Positions 52,301-64,000 of a DNA stretch of 64,000 bases are shown here, piece after piece. A model generated the notes under the pieces. That model did no database searches, had not been told where the DNA came from, and saw only the letters and a program-made list of their open reading frames with translations. Numbering within the stretch: position 1 is the stretch's first letter; each line of letters starts with the position of its first letter. The position numbers were made by a program, and so were the translations under genes. This DNA is from Tetrahymena thermophila SB210 (Eukaryota; Ciliophora; Oligohymenophorea; Hymenostomatida; Tetrahymenidae). Location of the stretch: positions 372,001 to 436,000 of the forward strand of contig NW_002476535.1 in NCBI RefSeq assembly GCF_000189635.1, read 5' to 3'.

Positions 52301-55300
52301 CAAAAAGCTATGTCCAACAACCTTTCAAATAAAAATGTTTAATTAAAAATTTAATTTTGAAATTATATTTATTTACTTTATATAAAAATAGCATAGTCTT
52401 CTTTTTCTTAAAAACTTTTATATTATACTTGAATTATTCAACAATTTAGTCTTAATTTTTAAACTGTTAGTAATGTTTAAAGAGCCTATACTTTTTGTAT
52501 GTATATGGGATGATGGAGAAGATAAAAAATACAGTATTGTAGTTTAATATATCATAGCCACTAAATAGACTACTTGCATATGTACAGTCAATCAAGTTGA
52601 AAAATAAAATCATGTAAGCAAGCAAAAATGATCTATAAAAGCAGTATAGCAACAATTCTTCATAAACTTCAGAGAAAAACCTGGATGTCAAGAATATAAG
52701 TCTTGATAGAGTTTTAAAATCCCTTTTTAAATAATTAATTTATTCAATTTTAGATTTCAAACATTTATTAATTACTTAACAATAATATCTCCTAACTCAG
52801 ATATAGTAGCCTTTCTGGAATTTTCTATTTAAATGCTTACATCAGTCTCCTACATCATATGGCAATCATTATATGAATCACCAACTGAGAGGGTTTTTTA
52901 ATTACCAGGAAAGGTTTATTTTACCAAACGAACAAACCACGATTTTTATTAAGGTGTTAAATCATAACCAATCACAGATTTTGCAAAATAAGATAAAAAA
53001 CTAAAATGATCCTTCAGGTAATTATCTGAAAAAATAGTGATAAGAGATTTTCCTGAGATAAAAATGGAGTACTGAGGAAGATTCTTTATCAATAAAGAAA
53101 TTTTATGAAAAGAAAATTAAATAAAATAAATTTATAATTAATTACCTTTTCTAAATTCCAAGCAGAAGTTGAGCGCTTTCTTGTCTGTCTTTTATGAAAG
53201 TTACTTTAGAAAAGTGAGCTATTTTCTATAAGGGAATTCTATTTATAGTAAGAAAGCTTAGTGAATTTTAATAAAGAACATTTAAATAGAATATTTATTT
53301 ACTTTATGATGTACATCTCTTTAAAATTAGTTCTGTGATTAGTTGAGACTCTTTGGAGTTGATAGTTTATCATCCTTCTCTTTTGGAGAATTCATATTTT
53401 ACCCGTTGTGGTTTTAACCATTTTGTGTCAAATTTATTTGAGAGTGGTTGTTATTGTTGTTACTACTATTATTAATAAGCTATTTTATGTTATTTTACAC
53501 TTCCTAAAAATGGCCTCCACTCTTTTCTTTCGATGCAAAAATACTTTTAAAAAGCTATAATTACTGTCTTATCTGCATTTTCAAAACTAATTTTAAGACA
53601 AAAAATCAATAAAAAAGCTATTTTTAATAAGAACTTACAATCAGAGTCTTCAGAGTTAAGATGAAGTACTTATTAATCGTTTTCTACAAAACCTATTTGA
53701 TAGGCTACTCCCAAATTATTTTCAAAGTTATCTCCACTCAACATCCAGGTACCAATACCACTCACATTTAGACTATGTATGAGAGGTTCAACATCTGGCC
53801 TTATTTTTTCTTGTAAACCTAGGACACATATTAATTCTAAATCGTTTTCAATAGAATTATAAATCTCCTCTCTTTGATCTACATTTGTAATTAAGTTTTT
53901 ATGCGCGTTTTCATATTTTTAAACATATTCCATGCATTAATCTTCTGTGAGCTCCCTTTTCATGTAAATCATTCTCCTCATACCTTAACTCTCCATAACC
54001 CCTAAAAATATAAATATTTGAGCAAAAAATTTGGATATATTTTATAATTACTATTAATCTTTGAGAGTTTCTCGTTCTCTACTATGTTATTTTTAAGATT
54101 TTCTGGTAAAGTCTAGCCTAATCCTTATCTGACAATTAAAATTGCACCTGAAATACTATCAGAATTAGGATCTCTGATAAGGACTGACATTCTTTTTCTC
54201 TTTTCAGTGTATTCGTTCACAGCAAGCACATGATAATCTTTAATTTTTTTGCATATTTTTAAGTGAAAAGTTGGCTATAACCCCTTACTAGAGTTGTTCC
54301 ATTTGAATTAATATCCCAAACATTCTGCAAAGTTCATAATTTCCTTTTTTTTATTTTTTAAATTATAAATAACAAATATAAAATTAACTCATTTATGAAA
54401 AGGTTTTTTTCACACAAAATGATAAAATTTGTTAAAATTTTAAAAACCTATTCAAAAAAAAAAAGATATTTCAGATATAGAATAAAAAATTAAATGTATT
54501 AATTAAAATGTAATTATTTATGCAAAAACCAATAATACTTTACAATTCCAATAAAAGAAGAAGAAAAAATTAATATAACAATATTTTACTTTCTCAATTT
54601 TAAATAGGGAGTTCTTTTTTATTTATTATTGTTGAGCGTCTTAGCTTCTCTCTATACCAGTATTAGTTTAGTGGCATAAAATCAGAGAAAGTATAGCTTA
54701 GTGGTAGTAGCCATCATATTCATCAAAAAGGTTTTACATAAAAATTTACTCTTCAGAAGTGTGGATATGCATGTCAGACTCTGTTTGACTAGTTTATCTT
54801 TTACCATGGAAATTATTAGAGCCCTCCAAACCTTATTTCAAATTAGAAGGACTGTAAATTGTGGGATCAACTTGAATATTCAAATTTTCTTTCTTTAATT
54901 TCTCTTCATTGCTTTAATAGAATGTTGAAGGCTATCTATTTTGGTTCCTACTTTTACCTTTGATTTCTATTTCTTTTTCTTATTCATCGCTATTGCTAAT
55001 AGCTAAATTAGATTTTATAATATCTTTTTCTTCCTCTTCTAAATTTTCATTGTCAAATATACCATCACTGTCATGTTTCTTTCTATGTTATGTCAAATAT
55101 GTTATACTTGCTTTAAAAGAAGTACTATCTTAAGAAGCTTTAACTCCATTAAACTCAATCTTTTCTTCTGTTAATTCTGTTGGAAAGTTAGTTTGCTCAA
55201 TAATTGAACTTTTAATTGATTTTTCAGCATTAGTTTCTTTTTCATAATTTGGTAATACTTTTTTCAATTTTTCATGATCTGGGAGCAAATACAAAGAATC

Positions 55301-58300
55301 CTTTATGAAAATAGATTTTACCTATTTTTATTTTAATTTAAAATTTTTATAAAATGAACAAAAAAAATACAAAGACAAATTTAAGAAATTATAAAAGATT
55401 TTTTATCAATAAATGAATAGTTTCTAATAGCAATCAATCTATTTTTTTTTATTTAGAGTAGAAATTTTTGTTTAAAAATTAATTTTGATAGATATTAGTG
55501 ATATGAAAGAAGGTTTTTGTAGATAAAATGCAATATATTTTTTATGATTAGGAGGAATAAATATCTAAAATATTAGTTAGTTTATTTAAGATTTTTCAAA
55601 TATTCCTTTATTTTTTGAAAATTATTTATGAATTTAGAAAACCCTGAATTTAAATAAATGTAAATAAAATGTTGTAAGAAACTGTATAATGAAAACAATT
55701 AAAATTACTTCAAACTTATCTTCAGTTATAGTTCCTGTTTTATCAAAAAATACGTGATTTGTTAGTGAAATGTCAGAAATAGAAACACTTCTTGTAAGTT
55801 TATAAATATCATCACTTTATTAATTTTATTATTTTTCTTCAGGTTATATATCATTCAAACATTCTTCTTAAGCACTATTTTTATTTTATATATTCTAAGG
55901 ATTAATTAAGTTATTTTATTCTTATTGTTACTATTATTATTACTATTACTATTACTATAACTACTGCTTTTGCTATTGCTAGACTTTATTTTAAGAATTT
56001 ATTTGCTTTTTATACTTATAAAATTTCCATGATTAAAAAATATCATTAATCATGTCAATAATATCTATTGTAGCATAAAATAAGGGAGGAAGAATATTTA
56101 AATAGTCCATCAAGTAGCTTATTATATATAGTTAGACATATTCAATTTGATAATTTTAGTTATTTGTATAATTACAGGGTTGGAAATAAAGAAATAGCAT
56201 TGAAACCTATTTTTATTTAAAATAAATTAAATATTTAAATAATCTGCCAATAAATATTTTACTAAAATATTAAAGATTATCTGGAACAAAGAAATTGTGT
56301 AAAATGTTTAAGCTTTGCTAGCGAAAAATGATTTTCTTAGAGAAGTCATGCCTCTTGATTGCTTAAATATTCTGCAATCGTGACCAGCATAAATTACAAG
56401 CCCATAAACCCATTTGCAATTCCTTAAAATTGATCCTCTAAAAATGACGTTATTATTATCTATTTCTTCTCCTTTTGGGTCTTTTGATAGTTTTATAAAT
56501 CCCTTAAAGCCATCCTTTAATTTTAAAGACGAATACTCTAGTTTCCCATTCAATATCTTTCTATACTCGAAAACACTTTATTTTATTTTAGATCCATCTG
56601 AAACTTTTTATTTTTGAATTAAAAGAACATTTTTAAAAATTTTTAAAATTGATTTCTTTTATAATTAATTATTACTTGATGTAACCATAGTTGGCTTTTT
56701 TATAATTTCGTCGCAAATACCTTTAACTAATTAACAATCAACAGAAATTTTTCCACCCTTGCTCTCAAGGATTAATAAATCAGCAGGAGATACTTGACCC
56801 CGTTTTAATATCACAATATCTCCTAATTGTAAATCTTTCCAGCACACTTACTCCACAATTTATATTTTTTCTGAGTTGTATTTCTAAAGTTTTTCCTCCA
56901 AATTCTATTCTTCAATTTTTTTGTCTTGAAGTGTCCTCTTTTTATTAATGTTTGCTTAGCTATTACTTGCATTATGAGGACGTCTTGCTATAAAAGCTCC
57001 AGTATTATTTATATTTATACTTTAACTCAAATCTTTTTAATTCTTAATTTTTTTAATATTCGGATTATTGATATTTTAGCCATTTGCTGTTTGAATCTAT
57101 TTTTAACTTGCCATATACTGGTTAGAATTTGTCTTTACTACCAAAGCCTAATTTTACTACTGCTTTTATAATTCACTTGCATATTTTGTTAGTTAAGGAG
57201 GTTAAGAGGGGATATTATTATAGCTCTATTGATTTGAGTTTTCTGTTGGATAATAATTTAAAAAAGTTATTAATAAAATAGATAAAAAATCTAAAAATAA
57301 TTTCTATGATAAAAAATAAAAATATGAAATAGCTTTAACTGGTGTTTAGAAATTTTTGTTAATTTATTTTATGATCAAGAGATTCATCAAATAATCATAT
57401 TTCAAAATAAATTTAAATAAAAAATTTTGATGACCAAATAATTATTAATTAATTAATTAATTTAGAAAAAAATGAAATAAGCAAAAAAATTATTTTTTTA
57501 TTTATTTATTTACATTAGCTGTATAGATTTTAGTAGTTGACTGTGCCATTTACATTTGCTGAGTAAAATGAATTAAAATTGCTTAACTATTAATTGGGAT
57601 TAAAATTTTGAATCTATTAGTTGTTGATCCCAAATGACATTGAGCCTGTATTGCTTTCTTTTGGTAAAATCTTTACATTCTCTAAGTTATTGGTTCCCAA
57701 ATTATTTAAAATGTTATTAACTTTATTATTTTTAATTAAGTAGGGATCATTTACTGGTGAACCCTCCCTCTTTTCAACTAAAACCGGCTCTTTACCTGAT
57801 TGCAAAGCTGAAATATTCTACTGATTGTCTATTGGGATAAACTAAGATTTTGCTTAGATATTATTTGTATTAAAATTACTAGAATTAGCATTGTTATTAT
57901 TGCTATTTAGGTTATTGCTAACCACCATTTATTACTATTCTCTATTCAACTAACTTATCTAATTAATAATATCTGAATTAAATGCTTTCACTTTCTAATA
58001 TGTCTTCTTTAAACTTTTAAATTTGATACACTATAAGTTATTTAAATCATATTCTGATTTTTTCTTTTGAAATTCAAAGAAAACTTCTCTCATAAAAAAT
58101 ACAATGATGCTAATAAACATAGGGATAAGGTAAATCTGAAATAACTCTTGTCTATTTATAATTAAATGAAAATCAATAAACAATTTGCGATCAATTCATA
58201 ACCAACTAATGCTTCTTGATACTCAGTAATAAGGAAATTAATAAAATATTTTAGATTATTAAGAAGTTGAGGAAAGAAATAAAGTATGAAGAAGTTGGCT

Positions 58301-59115
58301 AGGAATTTAGATAAAGAATGAATGAATAAATATTTACAATGTATAACTGTATATATTTTCAAGTAAAAAAGAACTAGCGGTCCCATAAATATACCCAAGG
58401 AGAGCAGTGAATAAAATTAACCATGTGCCAATTCTTTTAATGTACTTCAGCAACACTCTGGGAAAGAATCCAAACAACTTTTATTTATTTATTTATTTTT
58501 GAGAAAATGAATTTGCATATTTAATATAAGGTTTAGTTAGAAATTCTACTAGCAATTAATTAACTCATTTAAATAACTATTAAATTTTCTTGTTTGTTTT
58601 CTTTTCTTTTTTTTTTTGATTTATTTTTTTACTTATTTTGATAGGAGTGAAAAAAAAAATTGCCTTATTTTAATTAAGATATATTGCATAGAATTCATAT
58701 GAACAGTTTGTTAATTATAAGAATTACTTCTATTTCGGTAAGACCTATTTTGTTATTCATGCTATCCTTCACGCTGCTAAATCCTTAAAGTTGAAGAACT
58801 TCGCCATTTTCTAATTCCATCTATTTATATTTAAAACATTTTGACTTACATGATTTTATTTTTAAAGTATTTTGATCATCTCAAATAATTTTAATTATTC
58901 TGATAATGCTAGCTATTTAATAAATTAATGCCTTGCAAATCTATGTAGACTAATGCTTGATTTTTAGATAATTATTAAACAAAATCTATTACAATTTTAT
59001 CATATTTCTTTGTTGACTTTGGAATAAAACTATCGCTTTCATCTATATCGTCTCCACCTAAAAATATAATATTCTTGAGTTAGTTAAAGAGTTTGCCTAC
59101 TATTTATTTAATCAT
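46389..59115 (-). CDS. P4-ATPase-like / guanylyl cyclase fusion
   Basis: Giant multi-exon gene ending at TGA 46391-46389. Its ATPase half has PADLLIL (about 56772-56791), WVYGLVIYAGHD (about 56389-56424), FFDKTGTIT (DKTGT at 55730-55744), RKRMSV (about 54180-54200), SGDN (53727-53738), DLTPQQK then GDSYNDCHMM (GDSYND at 52865-52882), followed by membrane segments to about 51000. Cyclase domain 1 has KIETVGNSY (about 50111-50137), GIHYGKVMAGVIGY and GDTVNTTSRV (about 49802-49831). A disordered linker (49.5-48.2 kb) and membrane segments (48.0-47.2 kb) precede cyclase domain 2, with FADISQFT (47013-47036), GDCY (46890-46901) and YGSDVTIANKMES. This order is that published for ciliate and apicomplexan guanylyl cyclases. 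Glu in KIETVG favours GTP. The product should make cGMP at a membrane. The 5' end is uncertain: ATG 59115 is a candidate and exon joins before 58.4 kb are unresolved, so a separate small gene there is possible. Confidence 0.88.
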
Positions 59116-60963
59116 ATTTGCTCTCTCTCTTTTTATTGCTTTTCTTTTATTTTTTAGATGAAATTAATTCAGTATATTCTTTTGTTTTGTTTTATTATTC
59201 TTTCAAATTTTCTTTTAACTTGAATTAACAAACAAACAAATAAACAAAATAAACATACATATTTTACAAATAAACAAAAACAAGCATGCTTTTAAACATT
59301 AAAATTTATATCAATCAATACTGATTAAATAAAAGTTTTTCTAATAAATATTATTGATTTACATATATTTAAACAGTGTACACTCATGTCCTACTTATTA
59401 AAGTAAGAATCGCTAATATTGATTTTTCTACATGTATTACTTTTGTTTCTCTATCAATTCTTTACTTTACTTTTCTTGAAATAAATTATTAAATTTCCTA
59501 TTGTCATAACATAATTAATTTTCATAAAATAAGCTTATTTATGAATATAACTTTATGATGTTTTTTATTTACATCTACTGCCATAGGAACTTACTAAATT
59601 TTCAGGCTTTTCATTCCAGTCATGAAATCTAACAGAAAAATTTTAAGTTGCGTTAATGATTAATAGCTTTAATTTATTTTTTTTAATTAAAAATATTATA
59701 TTTATCTAAAAAATATTGTTTAAAATGTATTATTTTTAAATTAAAATACTTTTGAAAATTATTTTTTTTTTTTTACTGATATTAGAGAAAATGTTGAATT
59801 TTCATTTCATAAACTAAATTATTAAAATAAATAATTTAAAAATTATTGATCTGACTGACTGACAGAATTCTTTATAGCTTTTGGTTTATATATACTTACT
59901 TATACATTCATTAGCTAAATACTATTTAAGTAAAATCAATTAATCATAGATTATCTATTTTAAAACTTATTTTATAAAATTTGAATAAATTTAAATGGTA
60001 TTTAAAATAATACCGTAGGTACTCTCCTATAAGGAGGGTCCAAAGATAACTTATTTCCAACTTTTACTCTCCTTGAAAATTAGAATTTAACATTTTTTTG
60101 CCCCTAAAAGTGACTCTTAATTAATAAGAAGTTAGAATAATAGTCTTTAATAAAAAATTAAATAAACTTTTAATAAAAATATATTTACTTTACATAAATA
60201 AAAAAATATTTTAATTAATTTATTGATTTTTAATTTTTTAATAAATTAAATTTATAATTTTATTGAATTAACTTAGTAAAATCTCTTTAATTAAATTTTT
60301 GTCAAAAATTTGTATCAAGAAATATAATACTTTCTTACTTATTTTAAAACTAAATAATTATTTTATTTCTAATATTAAAATATTCAAAAATGCCTTTTAA
60401 AATTTACTTAACAACTAAATAATGAATTAATATACTGGTGAAATTTAATATTTAAAATAAAGTAAAATTAGTAAAAAGAGTTTATATAATCAATATATAT
60501 ATTAATTTTAAACTTACTTATTAATATAAAACACAATTATATTATTTAGAAAAGTTATTTTACTAGCACTTTTTTGTTTTAGAGTAATTATTAATTTTCT
60601 ATCATTTTTATAAATGTTTAACAACATCTATTATAAATTAATAATCTAACTTTTAATTAATTAATTGGTACGTACTGACATTTAGAATAATCAAAAACGC
60701 CTATATAACATTATTTTATAACTAAATAACTAATTTATATATTCTGGTGGAATTTAAGATTTAAAGTGAAGTAAAATTAGTATTATTTGTAGTACTAATA
60801 TATTTAATACTTAATTATTTTTAAGTTTTTTAATATATAAGACAATAATTTTATTAAAGAAATTTTGTTTTTAGATTGATTATTTATTTTTTTTTGCTTT
60901 ATTATTGAAAATTGAATAAATTAAACAAGTATTTTTTTCTTTTAGTGTAATTCTAAGATTATA
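59116..60963. other. AT-rich intergenic with an inverted word
   Basis: Between two minus-strand genes; no gene supported. At about 59996-60035 is GGTATTTAAAATAATACC followed by GTAGGTACTCTCCTATAAGG, containing a palindromic GGTATT...AATACC and a CTCC/GGAG hairpin. The first part is the reverse complement of a word near 27613. About 60410-60500 and 60720-60790 share a diverged repeat (ACTAAATAA..., then CTGG[T/G]GAAATTTAA and AAGTAAAATTAGTA), each followed by a TTAATAT run. Confidence 0.5.
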
Positions 60964-63900
60964 TCATTTTTATGGAGCGTTAACAACATCTATGGTAAAC
61001 TCTATTTAACTATCTAATTTTGATAAGCTTTTAGTATTTAAAGGAAAAGATTATTATTCAGGTAATTTAAATATTTTTTCTGAAAAAGTTCCTTTCTTGA
61101 AATTTCCTTTTGCATCATAAAGTGGCTAGGCAAACCAACCATAAGGAGACTCTCCATCTTCCTAATTTATTTTAAAACAAAAATTTAAAATTTAAATATT
61201 GTATTAAATTGCTTTTACTATTTTTTGTGGATTCTCTTTTAGGAAAAAGATGCTTAGGAACACATTTTAGAAATTATGAGTTTTTGATTTTAATTTGTCG
61301 GGATCTATTAGAAAGAAGACTTTTTCGTCAATTAAATCTGATTTTATTTATAATGATAAATTAGTTTATAATAAAATAAATTTAATTAATTTACTATTTT
61401 TCAATTTTGTATCGGGGTCGAAAACAGAATCTGTTTCAAAGTAGCAAGGCTAGCTATCACGAGATAAAATAAGTTTAGTAATTATTGTATCACATATTTT
61501 TAGATGATAAGCTATGGATATCTTCTCTTTCTAATTTTTAACTTCTTTTAAATATATTGAAACCCCAATTTTACTATCAGGTTCAGAGTCTAAGTCAGAA
61601 AAGTCTTATGACTATTGTGCTGCTGCATTTTTATTGCTGTTTTTGTTATTTTTTTACTTATTTTTATTGTTATTATTATCATCATCCTCATCATAATTAT
61701 TACTCAAGTTGTTGTTAATATTTTTATTATTGCTATTTATAATTTATGGTGATTACTCATCTTCTTCTTCTTAATTGACTGATTAATATTCAGATGTCAT
61801 TATTTCCTATTAAGAAAAACCAAAAATATAAATTAAAGTTTGAATAGAAATAAAGCTTACATATTCTAACCTTGATTTAGAATTTTTTATTGCCTGAAGA
61901 TTAAAAGGCGGCTATTAAGATGGAGGTTCTAAAAGGTAATTCGTAAATTTACCCTTTTTTATAATTAAAAAAAATTAAATTGAAAATATTTAACTTATAT
62001 TTATATATATATGCTTACTTTATTAAGTTTTTTATATTTAAAGAGGGGAAAGACTATCCAGCCAATTTAGTTTTATTTGTTATCGTATACAGTGTAATAC
62101 ATTTACATTGATTCTAATTATTTAATATCATAGTCATCTTATAATTTATTAGGATTCAAGTTGTAAATGCACTCTTATTAAAGCTGCAAACTATTTCTTT
62201 CTGCTCCAGCTTACGCATTAAATGATTTATTATATGTGCAACTATTACCTAAATCATCCATCATTACTTCTTCGCCAAAAATCATTGATCCTCTAATCGT
62301 CAATTAATTTCCTTTTGAAGGATCATGGTTTTTCAAATTTAGAAATCTAATCAAAATGCTTTTATCAGACGGTTTAATGTTTGGAATAGGCACTTTCTTA
62401 GGTAAATTTGAATTTTTAAGACTCGAATTGTTGAGGTTATTTTTTTAATTATTTGGATTATTATTACTATTTAAATTATTACTTCTTACGCTACTGGGAT
62501 TATTATTATTATTATTTTAATCATTTTTTTTAGATAAATTATTGTTCAAATCATTAATTTAATTATTTGAATTTAAACTATTATTTAGACTGCTATTTAG
62601 AATATTGTTATTTTTTGGGCTCACCAGATTATTTCTCATAACTCCAGCATTTCTTGGACTATCTCCCCTTTTATTTTACTACGGAGCTCTTTTGATACTT
62701 GATAAATTTAAGGATTGAACTTAATCTACTGAGATATCGATGTCTTTGTCAATTGGAAAAGGAATCATTTCCTAAAATTCAAATTAATAGTTATTTTTAT
62801 TAACAAAATAACAATAAATAAAGGTCTTACTGATTCTATCTTAAATTTGGAGTTTGTCTTCTATCCCTCAAAAGGTGGAGGAAGAGCTGGTGGCTCATAA
62901 AGATAATCTACCTTTTTACCTTTGTTGAATTTTCTATATTTGAATAACGGAATGGTAATCCAACCAACTTGGTTACCAGCTTCATCGAAGAAATTTGCAA
63001 TTAAACAAAATTTCTCAAGTTCATTATAGTCATACTACTAAACAAGATCGTATAGATCTACATCAAAATCTCTTATAAAGTTAATATCAACAGCCGTAAT
63101 ATCTTGTTTAGATTGCTTAGCAACCATATCCTTAGAATCAGCGCATTGCAGGCCGTTTAAATCTTTGATAACCTATTATTTTTGAAAAAATTTAAGTTCT
63201 TTCAAAATAAAATAATTTGATAACTTACTGTTTATCCATACACAATAGCTAATCTTACAGTTACTTTTTTCCCCTTTTTGATGTCATAATTTTTGAGTGT
63301 ATTGAATTTCAATCTAAACCCATGAATATTGTCATAATCTGATAAATTTAGCTTATTATTCTTTGCTCTTTCTTATTTATTCTTTCTGTACTCGTCATCA
63401 TCATCATCACCTTCACCTTCACCTCTTTTTTTCTAATTTCTATTACTATCTAATTAATTTTTTTTGGTTTACATTTTATATTTATCAAGATTATCTTGGT
63501 CGTCTTCAAACATTCCATCTCCTTTTTTCCTCTTTATATTTATTATTTTTTTATTAAAACACATAAAATTTTCTAATAAAGTAATTTATACCAGCAAAGC
63601 TAACTTATATTTCCTTAATCTATCTATTTCATTGATATTATCATCTTCTAATTTAATTCTTTATGCAGGATCATCAAATCCATCTAAAATTTAAGAAGTT
63701 GTGGAATTAATGAACCTTTTGTTTCTACCATAAACATGCATATATTCATCATCTGAATCATCATCACTGTCAGGACAAGGAAGTGGAATAATTTCCTTTA
63801 ATTTTATTTTAATAAAAAACATGTACTTTTTAGCATTTATATTTTACAACATTATAGAGAATAAGAAACAATAAATAATAATTAATAAATAAAAATGAAT

Positions 63901-64000
63901 TTAATAGTTTAATAATTATATTTTACATGTTGCATTTCTATATCAAGAGGAATTTTAGGGTCAGAAAAAGGAGGTTTTTAAGATGGAGGAGCATAAAGAC
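60964..64000 (-). CDS. Tandem C2-like domain protein, 5' end outside window
   Basis: Minus-strand gene ending at TGA 60966-60964 and running off the right edge, so the N-terminus is missing. At least three full units and the end of a fourth are visible. Each has a beta-rich first half (GFRLKFNTLKNYDIKKGKKV; ILIRFLNLKNHDPSKGN; VSIYLKEVKNQKEKISIAYH) and a second half marked by GW and a hydrophobic strand (GWITIPLFKYRKFNKGKK; GWIVFPLFKYKKLNK; GWFAWPLYDAKGNFKKG), then YEPPALPPPF-type linkers. The PPF motif recurs at about 63960-64000 for the unit cut by the edge. Linkers are Asn/Asp-rich (about 62440-62640). The beta pattern and PLF strand suggest C2-like folds for membrane or protein binding; I see no clear Ca2+-binding Asp set. 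Introns of about 50-100 bases separate the units. Confidence 0.75.
62440..62640 (-). repeat. Asn-rich low-complexity linker tract
   Basis: ATT/TTA-rich sequence on the + strand encodes runs of Asn with Ser and Leu on the minus strand (NNNNNNPSSVRSNN type) inside the C2-like protein, between two units. It is probably disordered and prone to length change. Confidence 0.75.

Noticed and set aside
54660..54720. TAGCTTAGTGGTAG, which resembles a tRNA D-arm
   Set aside because: It lies inside the cyclase gene, antisense to a P4-ATPase-like coding stretch (FLMNMMATTTKLYF); no T-arm or acceptor pairing follows.
54701..58398. + strand ORFs of 60-80 codons in the cyclase region
   Set aside because: They overlap well-supported P4-ATPase motifs on the minus strand and carry no motif of their own.

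Overview
The window reads as ciliate macronuclear-type DNA, most like an oligohymenophorean such as Tetrahymena. It is about 80% A+T. Long conserved reading frames run straight through TAA and TAG, used as glutamine, and always end at TGA. Introns are AT-rich GT(A)...AG introns of about 50 to 450 bases, far longer than the 20-30 base introns of Paramecium. Under the standard code almost every gene here looks broken; under the ciliate code (TAA/TAG=Gln) they are intact. The species is inferred, not proven.

Left third (1-16,500, all + strand): three tandem paralogues of an unrecognised multi-pass membrane protein (877-2400, 3507-5030, 5880-7400), with duplicated intergenic blocks and a small gene relic between them, then a large NACHT-WD40 protein of the STAND NTPase class (about 2,200 residues, 9132-15782) carrying about 17 near-identical WD units.

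Middle (16,500-45,000): a four-exon cytoskeletal-type protein with RPxIN motifs (16515-19534, +); a long CD36/LIMP-2 family scavenger-receptor homologue (20067-24649, -); a gene-free stretch holding six copies of a 239-bp tandem repeat (25931-27295); an importin-7/8-like nuclear transport receptor (28859-33193, +); a leucine-rich-repeat protein of a protist family with a CWICxGW motif (34019-38115, +); an acidic coiled-coil protein (38889-41411, -); a 107-residue small ORF (42636-42959, +); and an unrecognised two-exon 424-residue protein (43441-44767, -).

Right (46,000-64,000, - strand): a giant fusion gene with an N-terminal P4-ATPase-like module followed by two membrane-plus-cyclase cassettes, matching the guanylyl cyclases described in ciliates and apicomplexans (46389 to about 59115). 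Its ATPase module keeps the DKTGT phosphorylation motif but has lost several other catalytic motifs, and its cyclase domains are in swapped order relative to mammalian adenylyl cyclase. The last gene (60964 to beyond 64000, -) encodes tandem C2-like units joined by Asn-rich linkers and is cut by the window edge.

No rRNA, convincing tRNA, transposase, CRISPR array or viral gene was seen. The genes look like independent eukaryotic loci and not an operon; the only local cluster is the membrane-protein triplet.
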